From contig CBDCPI010000006.1 in assembly GCA_965220245.1 (NCBI GenBank), positions 62,001 to 126,000 of the forward strand: DNA of 64,000 nt, read 5' to 3'. This document shows positions 8,133 through 16,396 of this stretch, one piece after another. The DNA is from CBDCPI01 sp965220245 (lineage in GTDB: Bacteria; Chloroflexota; Dehalococcoidia; Lucifugimonadales; UBA3495). The notes under the pieces were generated by a model. That model was not told the origin of the DNA and ran no database searches. It saw only the letters and a program-made list of their open reading frames with translations. The position numbers were made by a program, and so were the translations under genes. Each line of letters begins with the position of its first letter. Within the stretch, counting starts at the first letter, position 1.

Positions 8133-9041
8133 ATGGCCCTGCCGCCTTACCGCGTCGATTATAGCCCCATTATCGAGCGCCCCCGGCTGGAGTGGCCCAA
8201 TGGCGCTCGGGTCGCGCTTTGGATAGCTCCCAACGTCGAGCACTACGAGTACCTTCCGGTGCAAGACGGTCCCCGGAACCCGTGGCCCCGCACGCCCTAT
8301 CCCGACGTGCAGCAGTACACTTACCGGGACTATGGCAACCGGGTCGGGTTCTGGCGGATGTTGGAGGCCCTAGACCGCCACGGTATCAGGTGTTGCGTCT
8401 CGTTGAACATGGCGGTGCTGGAGCACTTCCCGGAGATCGGGCAGGCTATGGTGGAGCGAAACTGGGACTTCATGAGCCATGGCATCTACAACACCCGCTA
8501 CTTGAACAACTATTCGGAAGAGCAAGAGCGGGAGTTTTACCGCGACACTATCGACACCCTGAAGCTGCACACCGGAAAGCAACTTAAGGGCATGTTGGGT
8601 CCCGCCATCTCCGGCACTGAACGCACCCCGGACCTGATGGCCGAGGCGGGCCTCATCTACCACACCGATTGGATGCACGACGACCAGCCGGTGCCCATAA
8701 GGGTTAGCTCGGGCAAACTGGTCTCCGTCCCTTATTCCATCGAGTTGAACGACGCCCCGCTGTTTCGGGAAAACTACGAAGGGGACTACTTCGCCGAGAT
8801 TTGCAAGGCCCAGTTCGATCAACTCTACCGGGAAGGCGCGGAAAGCGGCCGGGTCATGTGCATTGCGCTGCACCCCTACTTGATCGGTCAACCGCACCGG
8901 ATCAAGTATCTGGACGAGGTCCTTGGCTATATCATGTCTCACGACGGCGTATGGCAGACTACGGCAGACGATATAGCCGAGTATTACATCGCCAACTATT
9001 ACGACCAAGCGGTGGCCCACGACCACCAGTTCAACGCCTGA
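8133..9041 (+). CDS. Polysaccharide deacetylase-like (PuuE/allantoinase type) hydrolase 1
   Basis: 302 residues from the ATG at 8133, preceded by GGAG. A TTG at 8118 is possible but less likely. It resembles the carbohydrate-esterase-4 / PuuE branch: APNVEHYEY early, RDYGNRVGFWRMLEALDRHGI, then FMSHGIYNTRY, where the His is expected to bind metal, an RTPDLMAEAG stretch, and IALHPYLIGQPHR near the end. Members cleave C-N amide bonds in ureides or N-acetyl sugars; the substrate here is unknown. There is no signal peptide, so it is cytosolic. It is followed by a paralogue and an amidohydrolase, suggesting one small catabolic cluster for an amide- or ureide-type compound. Confidence 0.82.
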   Translation: MALPPYRVDYSPIIERPRLEWPNGARVALWIAPNVEHYEYLPVQDGPRNPWPRTPYPDVQQYTYRDYGNRVGFWRMLEALDRHGIRCCVSLNMAVLEHFPEIGQAMVERNWDFMSHGIYNTRYLNNYSEEQEREFYRDTIDTLKLHTGKQLKGMLGPAISGTERTPDLMAEAGLIYHTDWMHDDQPVPIRVSSGKLVSVPYSIELNDAPLFRENYEGDYFAEICKAQFDQLYREGAESGRVMCIALHPYLIGQPHRIKYLDEVLGYIMSHDGVWQTTADDIAEYYIANYYDQAVAHDHQFNA

Positions 9042-9121
9042 TAGGGTTAGCGAGCCACCCCTCAGTAGGGGAGAGCGCCCCCGGGTGATGCCCCGATTTT
9101 GCCCGCCGGAGTTTTTGCTGT

Positions 9122-10060
9122 ATGCCCGCTGAACGCCGCTACGGAATGGACCACTCCCACCATCAATGGTCGCCTATCTCAACCCGAGGTATTCTCCGCT
9201 GGCCGGATAACGCCAGGGTTGCTCTTTGTGTCATCGTTACCTTGGAGCACACTGAATGGGACCCTCCGGAAGGCAGTTTCAGCGCGGATGTAGCCGGCGG
9301 CCTTGGCGCCCGGCCTTTTCCGGACTACGCCCGTTACTCCCACCGGAACTACGGGCACCGGGTGGGCATTTTCCGGGTCTTGGACGTGTTGCAACGCCAC
9401 GGGATAAAACCCACGGTGGCCATGGACTTGCAGACCGCCGAAAACTATCCCTACCTGGTACGCCACTGCCTGGACCGGGGCTGCGAAATCATCGGCCACG
9501 GCATTTCAGCCAGCCAGATGATATCCGGCAATATGCCCGAAGGAGAGGAATCGGAGTATATCCAAGCGTCCATCGAGGCCCTGCGCCGGGCCACGGGGAA
9601 GGCCCCCAGCGGATGGATGGGCCCGCACTACGGCGAGTCTGCCCGGACGCCCGATCTGCTAGCCCAAGCGGGGATTAGCTACGTGTGCGACTGGGCCAAT
9701 GACGAGCAACCCTACCCAATGAAGGAGGCTCCCGGAGAGCTGTTCGCTTTGCCTTCGATGCTGGAGTTGGACGACATCCATGCCTTGTGGACCCGGCGGG
9801 TTACCGTGGACCGGTACGCCCTGCTCCTGAAAGAGGGCTTCGACACCATGTACCGGGACGGCGCACAGAACGGGCGGCTATTGGTGCTGAATTTCCATCC
9901 TTGGTTGGTAGGTCAGCCCTTCCGCATTGGGTATATCGACGATGCTCTGGCCCACATGGTCAAAAACCAGGGAGTTTGGGCCGCCACCGGCTCGGAAATT
10001 ATAGATTGGTACCGGGGGAATGCCCCTATACGAGTGGATAGTGGTACGAGTGGTCAGTGA
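9122..10060 (+). CDS. Polysaccharide deacetylase-like hydrolase 2
   Basis: 312 residues and a clear paralogue of the preceding protein, with the same order of motifs: VTLEHTEW, HRNYGHRVGIFRVLDVLQRHGI, EIIGHGISAS, the RTPDLLAQAG stretch, and NFHPWLVGQPFR. It is also cytosolic. The starting ATG at 9122 has no good ribosome site; an ATG at 9146 (MDHSHHQ) is an alternative. It lies 80 bp after copy 1, and the amidohydrolase start follows 19 bp beyond its stop, so an operon is likely. Sequence divergence between the two copies suggests different substrates rather than recent duplication. Confidence 0.82.
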   Translation: MPAERRYGMDHSHHQWSPISTRGILRWPDNARVALCVIVTLEHTEWDPPEGSFSADVAGGLGARPFPDYARYSHRNYGHRVGIFRVLDVLQRHGIKPTVAMDLQTAENYPYLVRHCLDRGCEIIGHGISASQMISGNMPEGEESEYIQASIEALRRATGKAPSGWMGPHYGESARTPDLLAQAGISYVCDWANDEQPYPMKEAPGELFALPSMLELDDIHALWTRRVTVDRYALLLKEGFDTMYRDGAQNGRLLVLNFHPWLVGQPFRIGYIDDALAHMVKNQGVWAATGSEIIDWYRGNAPIRVDSGTSGQ

Positions 10061-10079
10061 TCAGCAGAGGAGGAAAACT

Positions 10080-11341
10080 ATGCCCGATTACGAGACTGGT
10101 GTAAACAACATTTTGTCCGGCAACATCGGACCCCGCATCCGTCATTCCTTGGAGCAGTACGCCCAGCAGAAAGGAATGCCATTCGAGGACTACGTCAAGA
10201 CCCAGACCGGGTTTATGGCCGGGCTCTTGGCGTTGAACAAAGCCTGCGGGATGAACGTTTACGACGTGGTGGAGGACGAGGCCTTCGACGAGTCAGTTAT
10301 CGCGGCGCGGCGTCGGGCGCCCAGCTTCATTTTCGACGACCAGACCCACATATTCTTCCGCCGCGGCGGCTACGACGATGCGTCCCCGGAGGGGCGGGCT
10401 TTCTTGGAAACCATCGGTGGGGGCCGCAGCAGCATCGTCCCCGGCAGCCAGGGCATTGTCGACATGACCAAGGATACTTGGATCAAAGAAGTGTTCTTCG
10501 AGTCGCAGACCGACGTGACTTTTCTTAACACCTTGGCCTTTGGTGAATACTTTGGCGGCAAAGACTACTTCGGCACTGAGGAGTGCGTTGAGGTGGGCAA
10601 CGAGGTCAACGATCTTTATCCAGGGCGGGTATTGACCCTAGGCACCGTGGAGCCCAACCGGCCGGGACACTTGGACAAGCTGGAGTACTACTTCACCGAG
10701 CTAAAGATGACTGGCTTGAAGCTCTATCCGTGGGATGCCACCTCTCAGGGCGGCTGGTGGACCGACGATGAGAACCTGGCCTATCCCTTGTGGCAAAAGT
10801 GTCTGGACTTAGGCATCGATAAGATTCACATCCACAAGGGGCTGCCGGCGTCCTTTACGATGGCCAAATACGTCCATCCCCAAGACTTGGACCAGCCCAT
10901 CCGGGACTTCCCCAACCTGAATTTCATCGTCTACCACGCGGGCTTCCCTATATCGACGAGCTTACGGGCTTAAACATCGGGCGTGCGCCCCGTCCCAACC
11001 TTTACGTGGACATCGGCTCGACTTTCGCCCTCCAAGTGAACACCCCGGTGGCTTTGGCGCACAACATGGGCAAGCTGCTGCGCTGGCTGGGCCCCGAACG
11101 CATTTGCTGGGGGACCGACACGCCTATTTGGGGCGCGCCGCAATGGCAGATCGAGGCCTTTCGCAAGCTCACCATCCCGGACGAGCTGATCGCGGGGTAT
11201 GGATATCCGGAGTTCACCGACGCCGACAAGGAGTTGATCTTTGGCCGGAACATGGCCCGGCTGTACAACGTCGACGTAGACTCGGTCATGGCCCAGGTCA
11301 AGAACGATAAAATCTCCCAAGCTCGGGCTGCCTTACTCTAA
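10080..11341 (+). pseudogene. Amidohydrolase family 2 (ACMSD-like) with a one-base frameshift
   Basis: The start ATG at 10080 has a strong AGAGGAGG site. The first 297 codons or so read as a TIM-barrel amidohydrolase: KMTGLKLYPWD, KIHIHKGLP, FIVYHAGFP. At about 10949 the frame breaks and runs to a TAA at 10971. The shifted frame continues without loss as YIDELTGLNIG, LYVDIGSTFA, CWGTDTPIWG (metal-binding Asp region) and ends at 11341. One base is missing between GGCTTCCC and TATATCGAC. The protein would be about 420 residues if repaired. It is either a genuine null allele or an assembly error. Its position after two deacetylase-like hydrolases suggests joint breakdown of one substrate. Confidence 0.85.
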
Positions 11342-11349
11342 GCGGGGGT

Positions 11350-11490
11350 AACGCAAAGGCGCAATGACGCAGGGACGCAAGGACCGAAAGACGTATCGTG
11401 TTTAGGGTGAGCGGTAGACGAAGGCGCCAGCAGCGTTCATGTTCATAAGGAACAAGCAGAAAAGCTTTGCGTCATTGCGCCCTTGCGTTC
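11350..11490. repeat. GCAAxGGCGCAATGACGCA inverted repeat
   Basis: AACGCAAAGGCGCAATGACGC near 11350 is answered by TTTGCGTCATTGCGCCC ending at 11490. It is a stem-loop-type intergenic repeat between the amidohydrolase and the FmdB gene, with no coding content. Confidence 0.7.
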
Positions 11491-11523
11491 CGGAACCCAA
11501 AGCCGGGCCGGCAGAGGAGAGAA

Positions 11524-11817
11524 ATGCCCAAGTACGACTATCGATGCGGGGCCTGTAACTGGGTCTTCGAAGCAACCCACGGCATGACTGCACCGCCGCC
11601 CCAGTCCTGCGTCTACTGCACCGCCGAGTCTCCTACCCGGCTATTTTCCGCGCCGATGATCAACAGCATAAAGTCGGGCAGCCCCACTGGCGCCAAGTAC
11701 GAAAAAATGAGCAAGAAGGAAATCATCGACTTGGAGGCCAAGCCCCTAGCGGAAATGGAGCAACAGGAGGGCATGGCGGAGAAGCTGGCTATCATGTATG
11801 GAGGCAAGCTGGACTGA
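11524..11817 (+). CDS. FmdB-family zinc-ribbon protein
   Basis: 97 residues from the ATG at 11524, with GGAGAG just upstream. Two CxxC knuckles, C8-x2-C11 and C29-x2-C32, form a zinc ribbon in the FmdB_CxxC_CxxC arrangement (PKYDYRCGAC ... CVYC). The tail, rich in Glu/Lys, is probably helical. These proteins often sit beside amidase, formamidase or urea-type genes and are thought to be regulatory. Here the neighbours are amidohydrolase-like enzymes, which agrees. No direct function is shown. Confidence 0.85.
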   Translation: MPKYDYRCGACNWVFEATHGMTAPPPQSCVYCTAESPTRLFSAPMINSIKSGSPTGAKYEKMSKKEIIDLEAKPLAEMEQQEGMAEKLAIMYGGKLD

Positions 11818-11847
11818 CGGCGGGCTGATACCGCAAAGCTATTCCCC

Positions 11848-11876
11848 TTGACACTCCTAGGGTGTCGTGATATTTT
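11848..11876 (+). promoter_or_regulatory. Promoter of the alternative complex III operon
   Basis: TTGACA at 11848, a 17-bp spacer and TATTTT at 11871-11876 are the best promoter in the window. The spacer holds an interrupted dyad, GACACTC ... GGGTGTC (11850-11866), overlapping the -35 end, so a dimeric regulator may bind there. The transcript start near 11883 gives a leader of about 59 nt before the small membrane gene at 11942. Confidence 0.65.
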
Positions 11877-11941
11877 TCACTTGGTTTTCGCCCAGGTTGA
11901 AATTAGCTATAAAGCGAGTCCGGTAACGGAACAGCGCCGAT

Positions 11942-12238
11942 ATGCTTGAAGACCCCAGCGCCTTGACCAGTTCCAATTGGAACGACATCCACATCTGGCT
12001 AACGTTGCTATGGACTTATGTTCCTCTGCTGTTGACGTTTGCCCTCAGCATCTTGACCGCCCACGCGATTATTCCCTCTCTGGTTAATACCGGGCACCTT
12101 CCCGCCTCGGCCAACCGCATAAAGCTGCCGCTCACCGGCTTCGGTTTTCTGGCGATTATCGCCGCGGTGGTCTTGATGATATTTGCCATAGACCGGGCGC
12201 TGTCTATTGAGCGGTTCTGGGACCGGTGGCTTATCTAG
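11942..12238 (+). CDS. Small two-helix membrane protein heading the ACIII operon
   Basis: 98 residues with two strong hydrophobic segments (about 20-42 and 68-86) separated by a short polar loop. I do not recognise a family. It is the first gene after the operon promoter and lies 123 bp before the pentaheme cytochrome, on the same strand. It may be a small accessory subunit or assembly factor of the complex, but that is inference from position only. Confidence 0.6.
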   Translation: MLEDPSALTSSNWNDIHIWLTLLWTYVPLLLTFALSILTAHAIIPSLVNTGHLPASANRIKLPLTGFGFLAIIAAVVLMIFAIDRALSIERFWDRWLI

Positions 12239-12361
12239 CCCCGGTTGAAATACTCTGGCGCATCGCATCTTCCCGCTGAAAGTGGAATCGGTGTACAACT
12301 TATTGGCTAAAATTAGGTTAGGACCAACTGCCGTGATGACGGGCCTCGGACGGATTATGTA

Positions 12362-13021
12362 GTGAGGAGACCTCGCGGGAAAATGCTGGCTTTGACCCTT
12401 GCCGGGTCGGGAGCCACCGTCATCATAGTTTTCGTCATAGTGGTATTGCTTATTTCGTGGTTCTCCAATCCCCCCTTCGGCATGGGCAACGCCCCGGCCC
12501 AGCCGGTGGCCTTTCCCCACACCGTCCACGTGGCCGAAAATGGGATTCAATGCGAGTTCTGTCACCGGAACGTGACCAAAGGCGCCGCGGCGACGGTCCC
12601 CGCAGTGGAGCAGTGCTTGTTCTGCCATAAGAATATTGAGGGGACCACGGCCGGCGCCCGGCAGGAAATAGCCAAGTTTCGGGTAAGCGCCGACCCCGGC
12701 GTGGCGGACGGACCGATCAACTGGGAACGGGTCCACCGGCTGCCTGACCACGTTAGGTTCGTGCACGAAGCCCACATCCGGGCTTTGACCGCGATGGATG
12801 TGTCCAACAGCACGTCGGCGGAGAAGGTGCAGCGGGCTTGCTCAGTTTGCCATGGCGACATTTCCCAGTCTACCGAAGTTAAACCCAAACGGTTCCAGTC
12901 CATGAAAATGGGCACTTGTTTGGACTGCCACCGGTTCTTGACCTTGGTCCCCCGCGACGACGGATACGCCGCGCCCGAGTTTACCGACATCCCAACCGAC
13001 TGTACCCTGTGCCACAAATGA
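12362..13021 (+). CDS. actA: Alternative complex III pentaheme cytochrome c subunit (ActA-like)
   Basis: 219 residues with one N-terminal membrane helix (about 15-33) and five CxxCH heme-attachment sites at C64, C85, C160, C186 and C214. The heme domain is extracytoplasmic. In alternative complex III (ACIII) this subunit relays electrons from quinol oxidation to the monoheme subunit. The listed start is a GTG; an ATG at 12383 is a reasonable alternative and still keeps the helix. The stop overlaps the next start as ATGA, so translation is coupled to the molybdopterin-type subunit. The five-heme count and operon order match ActA well. Confidence 0.9.
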   Translation: MRRPRGKMLALTLAGSGATVIIVFVIVVLLISWFSNPPFGMGNAPAQPVAFPHTVHVAENGIQCEFCHRNVTKGAAATVPAVEQCLFCHKNIEGTTAGARQEIAKFRVSADPGVADGPINWERVHRLPDHVRFVHEAHIRALTAMDVSNSTSAEKVQRACSVCHGDISQSTEVKPKRFQSMKMGTCLDCHRFLTLVPRDDGYAAPEFTDIPTDCTLCHK

Positions 13022-15330
13022 AACTAACCCGCCGAAACTTCCTGGCTTGGGCCGGGGTTGCCGCAGTAGGAGCGGTAGCCTGTGAAGGGTTTGGAATTCG
13101 CTACGGGGAGCAGGATATCCAGAGCCCGGCCAACCTGCCCGAAGACTTGGTCAAGGGCAAGGACAACTGGTACGCCACCCTGTGCCGCAACTGCGGCGCT
13201 GGCGAGGGCATCGTGGTCCGGGTCATGGAAGGGCGGGCCAAGAAGGTCCAAGGCAACCCGATGTTTCCGGTCAACGTTGGCAAGCACCGGCCTTCCTGTG
13301 AAGCCGCCCTGCAAGCCCTTTATCACCCCGACCGCATTCCGGGCCCCATGCAGCGCAGCGGATTCCGCGGCTCGGGCCAATTCACTCAACTATCCTGGTC
13401 AAGCGCTCTGGATAAACTCCGGCAAGAACTGGAAGTCAGGGGCAACTCCTCGCTGTTGATCACCGAGCCGCTGCGGGGCCATCTGGCGACCGTGGCGGAC
13501 CGTTTTGCCAGATCGTTGGGCGGACGGCACCTGGGTTTCGAGAGCTTGGACAACACGACCTACCGGGCCGCAATCAAGAACGTCTTCGACCAAGACGTAT
13601 TGCCGGACTTCGACCTGGGAAAGACCCGCTTCTTGCTCTCCTTCGGGGCGGACTTCCTTTCCACTTGGGTGTCACCTACCCGCTGGAATATTGGGTACGG
13701 CGAGTTCCGCGACGGCGACCATAAAGACCGGGGGACTTTCTACCACGCGGACTCTCGTTTCTCCATGACAGCCGCCAACGCGGACAAGTGGCTGCCGGTG
13801 GAGCCGGGCTACGAGGGCCATCTGGCGCTGAGCTTGGCCCAAGTGATAATTTCCGAGAGGTTGCAAGCCCCGGGCGTCGACGTCGACTCTTTAACCTCCG
13901 GTCAAGGCGCGGCCGCTTTGGACGCCTTCCGTCCCGAAGCAGTGGCCGACCGGATTTTCATGCCGGAAAATCTGCGGGGCGGGGCCGGAGCCGACGCCAT
14001 CAAACACTTGGCCCGCGAGTTCGCTGGTAAACGCCCCAGTCTTGCAATCGGCGGCGGCTCGGCGGGGGCCCACAGTAATGGCCTGTTCAACCTGGAAGCG
14101 ATTTACGCCTTGAATTACTTGGTCGGCAGCGTCGGCGCCGCGGGGGGCATCCGTTTCAATCCCGATAGCCCTCTGGAAGACGCCCCCGCTGCTTCCCGGG
14201 TGGGCACGTTGGCCGACTGGACCCGGCTCAAACAGGACTTGGAAGAGACCAACATCCGGATGTTGATGCTGCACCAAGTCGACCCGATTCACGGAACGCC
14301 GGGCCGGATTCGTCTCCAAGAAGCCTTTGCTCAAGCCGACGACGTTTTCATCGTTAGCTTCTCCTCGTTCATGGACGAGACCACCGTGATGGCGGACTTG
14401 ATTCTCCCGGACCGGACCCATCTGGAGGACTGGGGGGACGATATTCCGGAGCCCGGTCCCGGGTACCAGGTGCTCGGGTTTCAACAGCCAGTGGTAAACC
14501 CCTTCCACGAGTTGGACCCCCAGAGCTTCCCGGATATTCTACTGACCATGGCCCAAGAGTTGGGAAAGGAAAACGAGCTGCCTTGGCCCAACTTCAAAGC
14601 GATGCTTCGGGAAGGCTCCGACGCCCTTTACGGGTTGGGCCGTGGGTCCATCGAAGCCTCCTCCAGCGAGGACTTCTGGAACAAATTGCTGCAGCGAGGC
14701 GGCTGGTGGGATGAAAACGCCTCCGGCCCCCAGTCGGTGGCCCCACCCGAGGGCCTGTTGAGTCGAATTGCTGGCAGTGCCACCGTTCCCACCTTTTCCG
14801 GAGTGGCGCCATCGGACCGGACGTTCAACCTGATTCCCTTCGCTCACCACAGCATTGAAGACGGCAGGCTCGGTCACCTGCCTTGGCTTCAAGCGACGCC
14901 GGACCCGCTCACTACCATTACTTGGCAGACTTGGGCGGAGATCAGCGACCGGGACGCGCGGTTCTTGGGAGTGAAGGAAGGGGACGTGCTACTCATCGAG
15001 TCGTCCCGGGGTTCCATCCGGGCATTGGCTTACCCCACGCCGGCGGCTCCCCACGGCATCATAGCGGTGCCCTTGGGCCAAGGGAGACAACACGGCTCCC
15101 CTTACGCCACCGACCGGTCCGGGTTCGAGAGTTCCAACGTCATGGACATCTTGGAGCCGAGCCTGGTCGCCGGCACAGAAGGTTTGGCTTGGGCCAACAC
15201 CTGGGTAAGGGTTACGAATACCGGTGACAGTGTTAAAGTGTCCAAGTACGAAGGCATCGTCCGCGCGGTGGAAGTGGGCATACTGCCCGGAGAGCGGATT
15301 ATTCAGACCATTACACCCGAGGAAGCTTAA
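13018..15330 (+). CDS. actB: ACIII molybdopterin-oxidoreductase-like subunit (ActB, B1 part)
   Basis: 770 residues from the ATG at 13018. It opens with a twin-arginine-like signal (TRRNFLAWAGV) followed by a hydrophobic tract, so it is exported folded to the outer face. The body resembles DMSO-reductase-family proteins: CRNCGAGEGI, VMEGRAKKVQGNP, GKHRPSCEA, and a C-terminal molybdopterin-dinucleotide-binding-like barrel. The N-terminal Cys motif lacks the third cysteine of a normal 4Fe-4S site, which fits the B1 half of ActB, known to lack molybdenum. In most organisms B1 and the Fe-S B2 half are fused; here they are separate genes with a palindromic repeat between them. The stop TAA abuts that repeat. 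Confidence 0.88.
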   Translation: MKLTRRNFLAWAGVAAVGAVACEGFGIRYGEQDIQSPANLPEDLVKGKDNWYATLCRNCGAGEGIVVRVMEGRAKKVQGNPMFPVNVGKHRPSCEAALQALYHPDRIPGPMQRSGFRGSGQFTQLSWSSALDKLRQELEVRGNSSLLITEPLRGHLATVADRFARSLGGRHLGFESLDNTTYRAAIKNVFDQDVLPDFDLGKTRFLLSFGADFLSTWVSPTRWNIGYGEFRDGDHKDRGTFYHADSRFSMTAANADKWLPVEPGYEGHLALSLAQVIISERLQAPGVDVDSLTSGQGAAALDAFRPEAVADRIFMPENLRGGAGADAIKHLAREFAGKRPSLAIGGGSAGAHSNGLFNLEAIYALNYLVGSVGAAGGIRFNPDSPLEDAPAASRVGTLADWTRLKQDLEETNIRMLMLHQVDPIHGTPGRIRLQEAFAQADDVFIVSFSSFMDETTVMADLILPDRTHLEDWGDDIPEPGPGYQVLGFQQPVVNPFHELDPQSFPDILLTMAQELGKENELPWPNFKAMLREGSDALYGLGRGSIEASSSEDFWNKLLQRGGWWDENASGPQSVAPPEGLLSRIAGSATVPTFSGVAPSDRTFNLIPFAHHSIEDGRLGHLPWLQATPDPLTTITWQTWAEISDRDARFLGVKEGDVLLIESSRGSIRALAYPTPAAPHGIIAVPLGQGRQHGSPYATDRSGFESSNVMDILEPSLVAGTEGLAWANTWVRVTNTGDSVKVSKYEGIVRAVEVGILPGERIIQTITPEEA

Positions 15331-15508
15331 GTGCTTATCCGACAGCTAAGTTGGACATTTCCCGTCACTACTATGAAAATACCCAACCGGTCATTCCCGC
15401 GAAGGCGGGAATCCGGAAACTCCAGGCACAAGGAAAGTCACTGGCTTGGACCATCTATGGACTCCCGCTTTCGCGGGAGTGACGATGGGGAGTTTTTGGA
15501 TAAGCACT
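15330..15508. repeat. MITE-like palindromic repeat splitting actB1 and actB2
   Basis: Ends AGTGCTTATCC (15330-15340) and GGATAAGCACT (15498-15508). Inner core: GTCATTCCCGCGAAGGCGGGAATCC and a mirrored GGACTCCCGCTTTCGCGGGAGTGAC. The same core occurs near 41603 and 54350 under other ends. The left end touches the stop codon of the molybdopterin-type subunit. Confidence 0.8.
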
Positions 15509-15555
15509 AAGTAGCCGGTCGACCAAATCTGGCGATATAAAGGGCTGGATTAAAT

Positions 15556-16350
15556 ATGGTTTCACCCAGGGTAGACCACAAATGGGGCATGGTTGTAGAC
15601 CTGGACCGGTGTACCGGTTGCCAGGCCTGCGTAGTCGCCTGCCAATCGGAGAACAACCTGCCCATCAATACCAAGGATTTCTTCCTCCAGCGCCGGGCTT
15701 ACGAGTGGATACGCATTGAGCGTTACTGGGAAGGCGAGTACCCCAACGTTAAGGCCCGCTTCATCCCGATCATGTGCCAGCATTGCGAGAATGCGCCATG
15801 TGAGCCGGTATGTCCGGTGTTCGCCACTTATCACAACGACGAAGGGATGAACGTTCAGGTCTATAACCGTTGCGTCGGCACCCGTTACTGCGCCAACAAC
15901 TGCCCTTACCAGGTCCGGGTGTTCAACTACTGGGAGCCGGTGTGGCCGGAGCGCATGAGGAACCATCTCAACACCGACGTTACCATCCGTAGCCGGGGCA
16001 TTATGGAACGGTGCAGCTTCTGTGTGCAGCGCATCCGCCGCGGCGAGTTGAAGGTGGAGCGGCAAGAACGCGCTACCTTGGACTATAAGGCGATGAAGGA
16101 GCGCAACTACCTTCCGGCCTGCGTCATGGCGTGCCCGACCAACGCCTTGCAGTTCGCCGACCAAAGCGATGCCACTGGCCCGGTCCACGACTACTTCGAA
16201 GAAGCCAACCAGCAGATCGAGGCGCGGCATCACGGGGAGCACCCCGACGAGCATACTCGGGTCTACCGGCTGCTGGAAGAGATGGGCACCAAGCCCAACG
16301 TGGTCTACTTGAAAAAGATTGACTTGTACCCGGTACAGGATGCGGAGTAA
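15556..16350 (+). CDS. ACIII iron-sulfur subunit (ActB, B2 part; NrfC/PsrB-like)
   Basis: 264 residues with at least four cysteine groups: C19-x2-C22-x2-C25-x3-C29, C74-x2-C77-x4-C82-x3-C86, C106/C112/C116 and C153-x2-C156 with C189/C193. This is the four-cluster ferredoxin layout of NrfC/PsrB/DmsB proteins and of the B2 half of ActB, which carries three 4Fe-4S and one 3Fe-4S cluster. There is no signal peptide, so it would be carried out with the Tat-exported B1 subunit. It has its own start, with an in-frame TAA upstream at about 15541. This means it is a separate gene now, whatever its history. Confidence 0.9.
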   Translation: MVSPRVDHKWGMVVDLDRCTGCQACVVACQSENNLPINTKDFFLQRRAYEWIRIERYWEGEYPNVKARFIPIMCQHCENAPCEPVCPVFATYHNDEGMNVQVYNRCVGTRYCANNCPYQVRVFNYWEPVWPERMRNHLNTDVTIRSRGIMERCSFCVQRIRRGELKVERQERATLDYKAMKERNYLPACVMACPTNALQFADQSDATGPVHDYFEEANQQIEARHHGEHPDEHTRVYRLLEEMGTKPNVVYLKKIDLYPVQDAE

Positions 16351-16396
16351 AGCCCCGGGCGTAACGGAGCGGTGTCGAAAGGAGAAGGCTTAAGCG

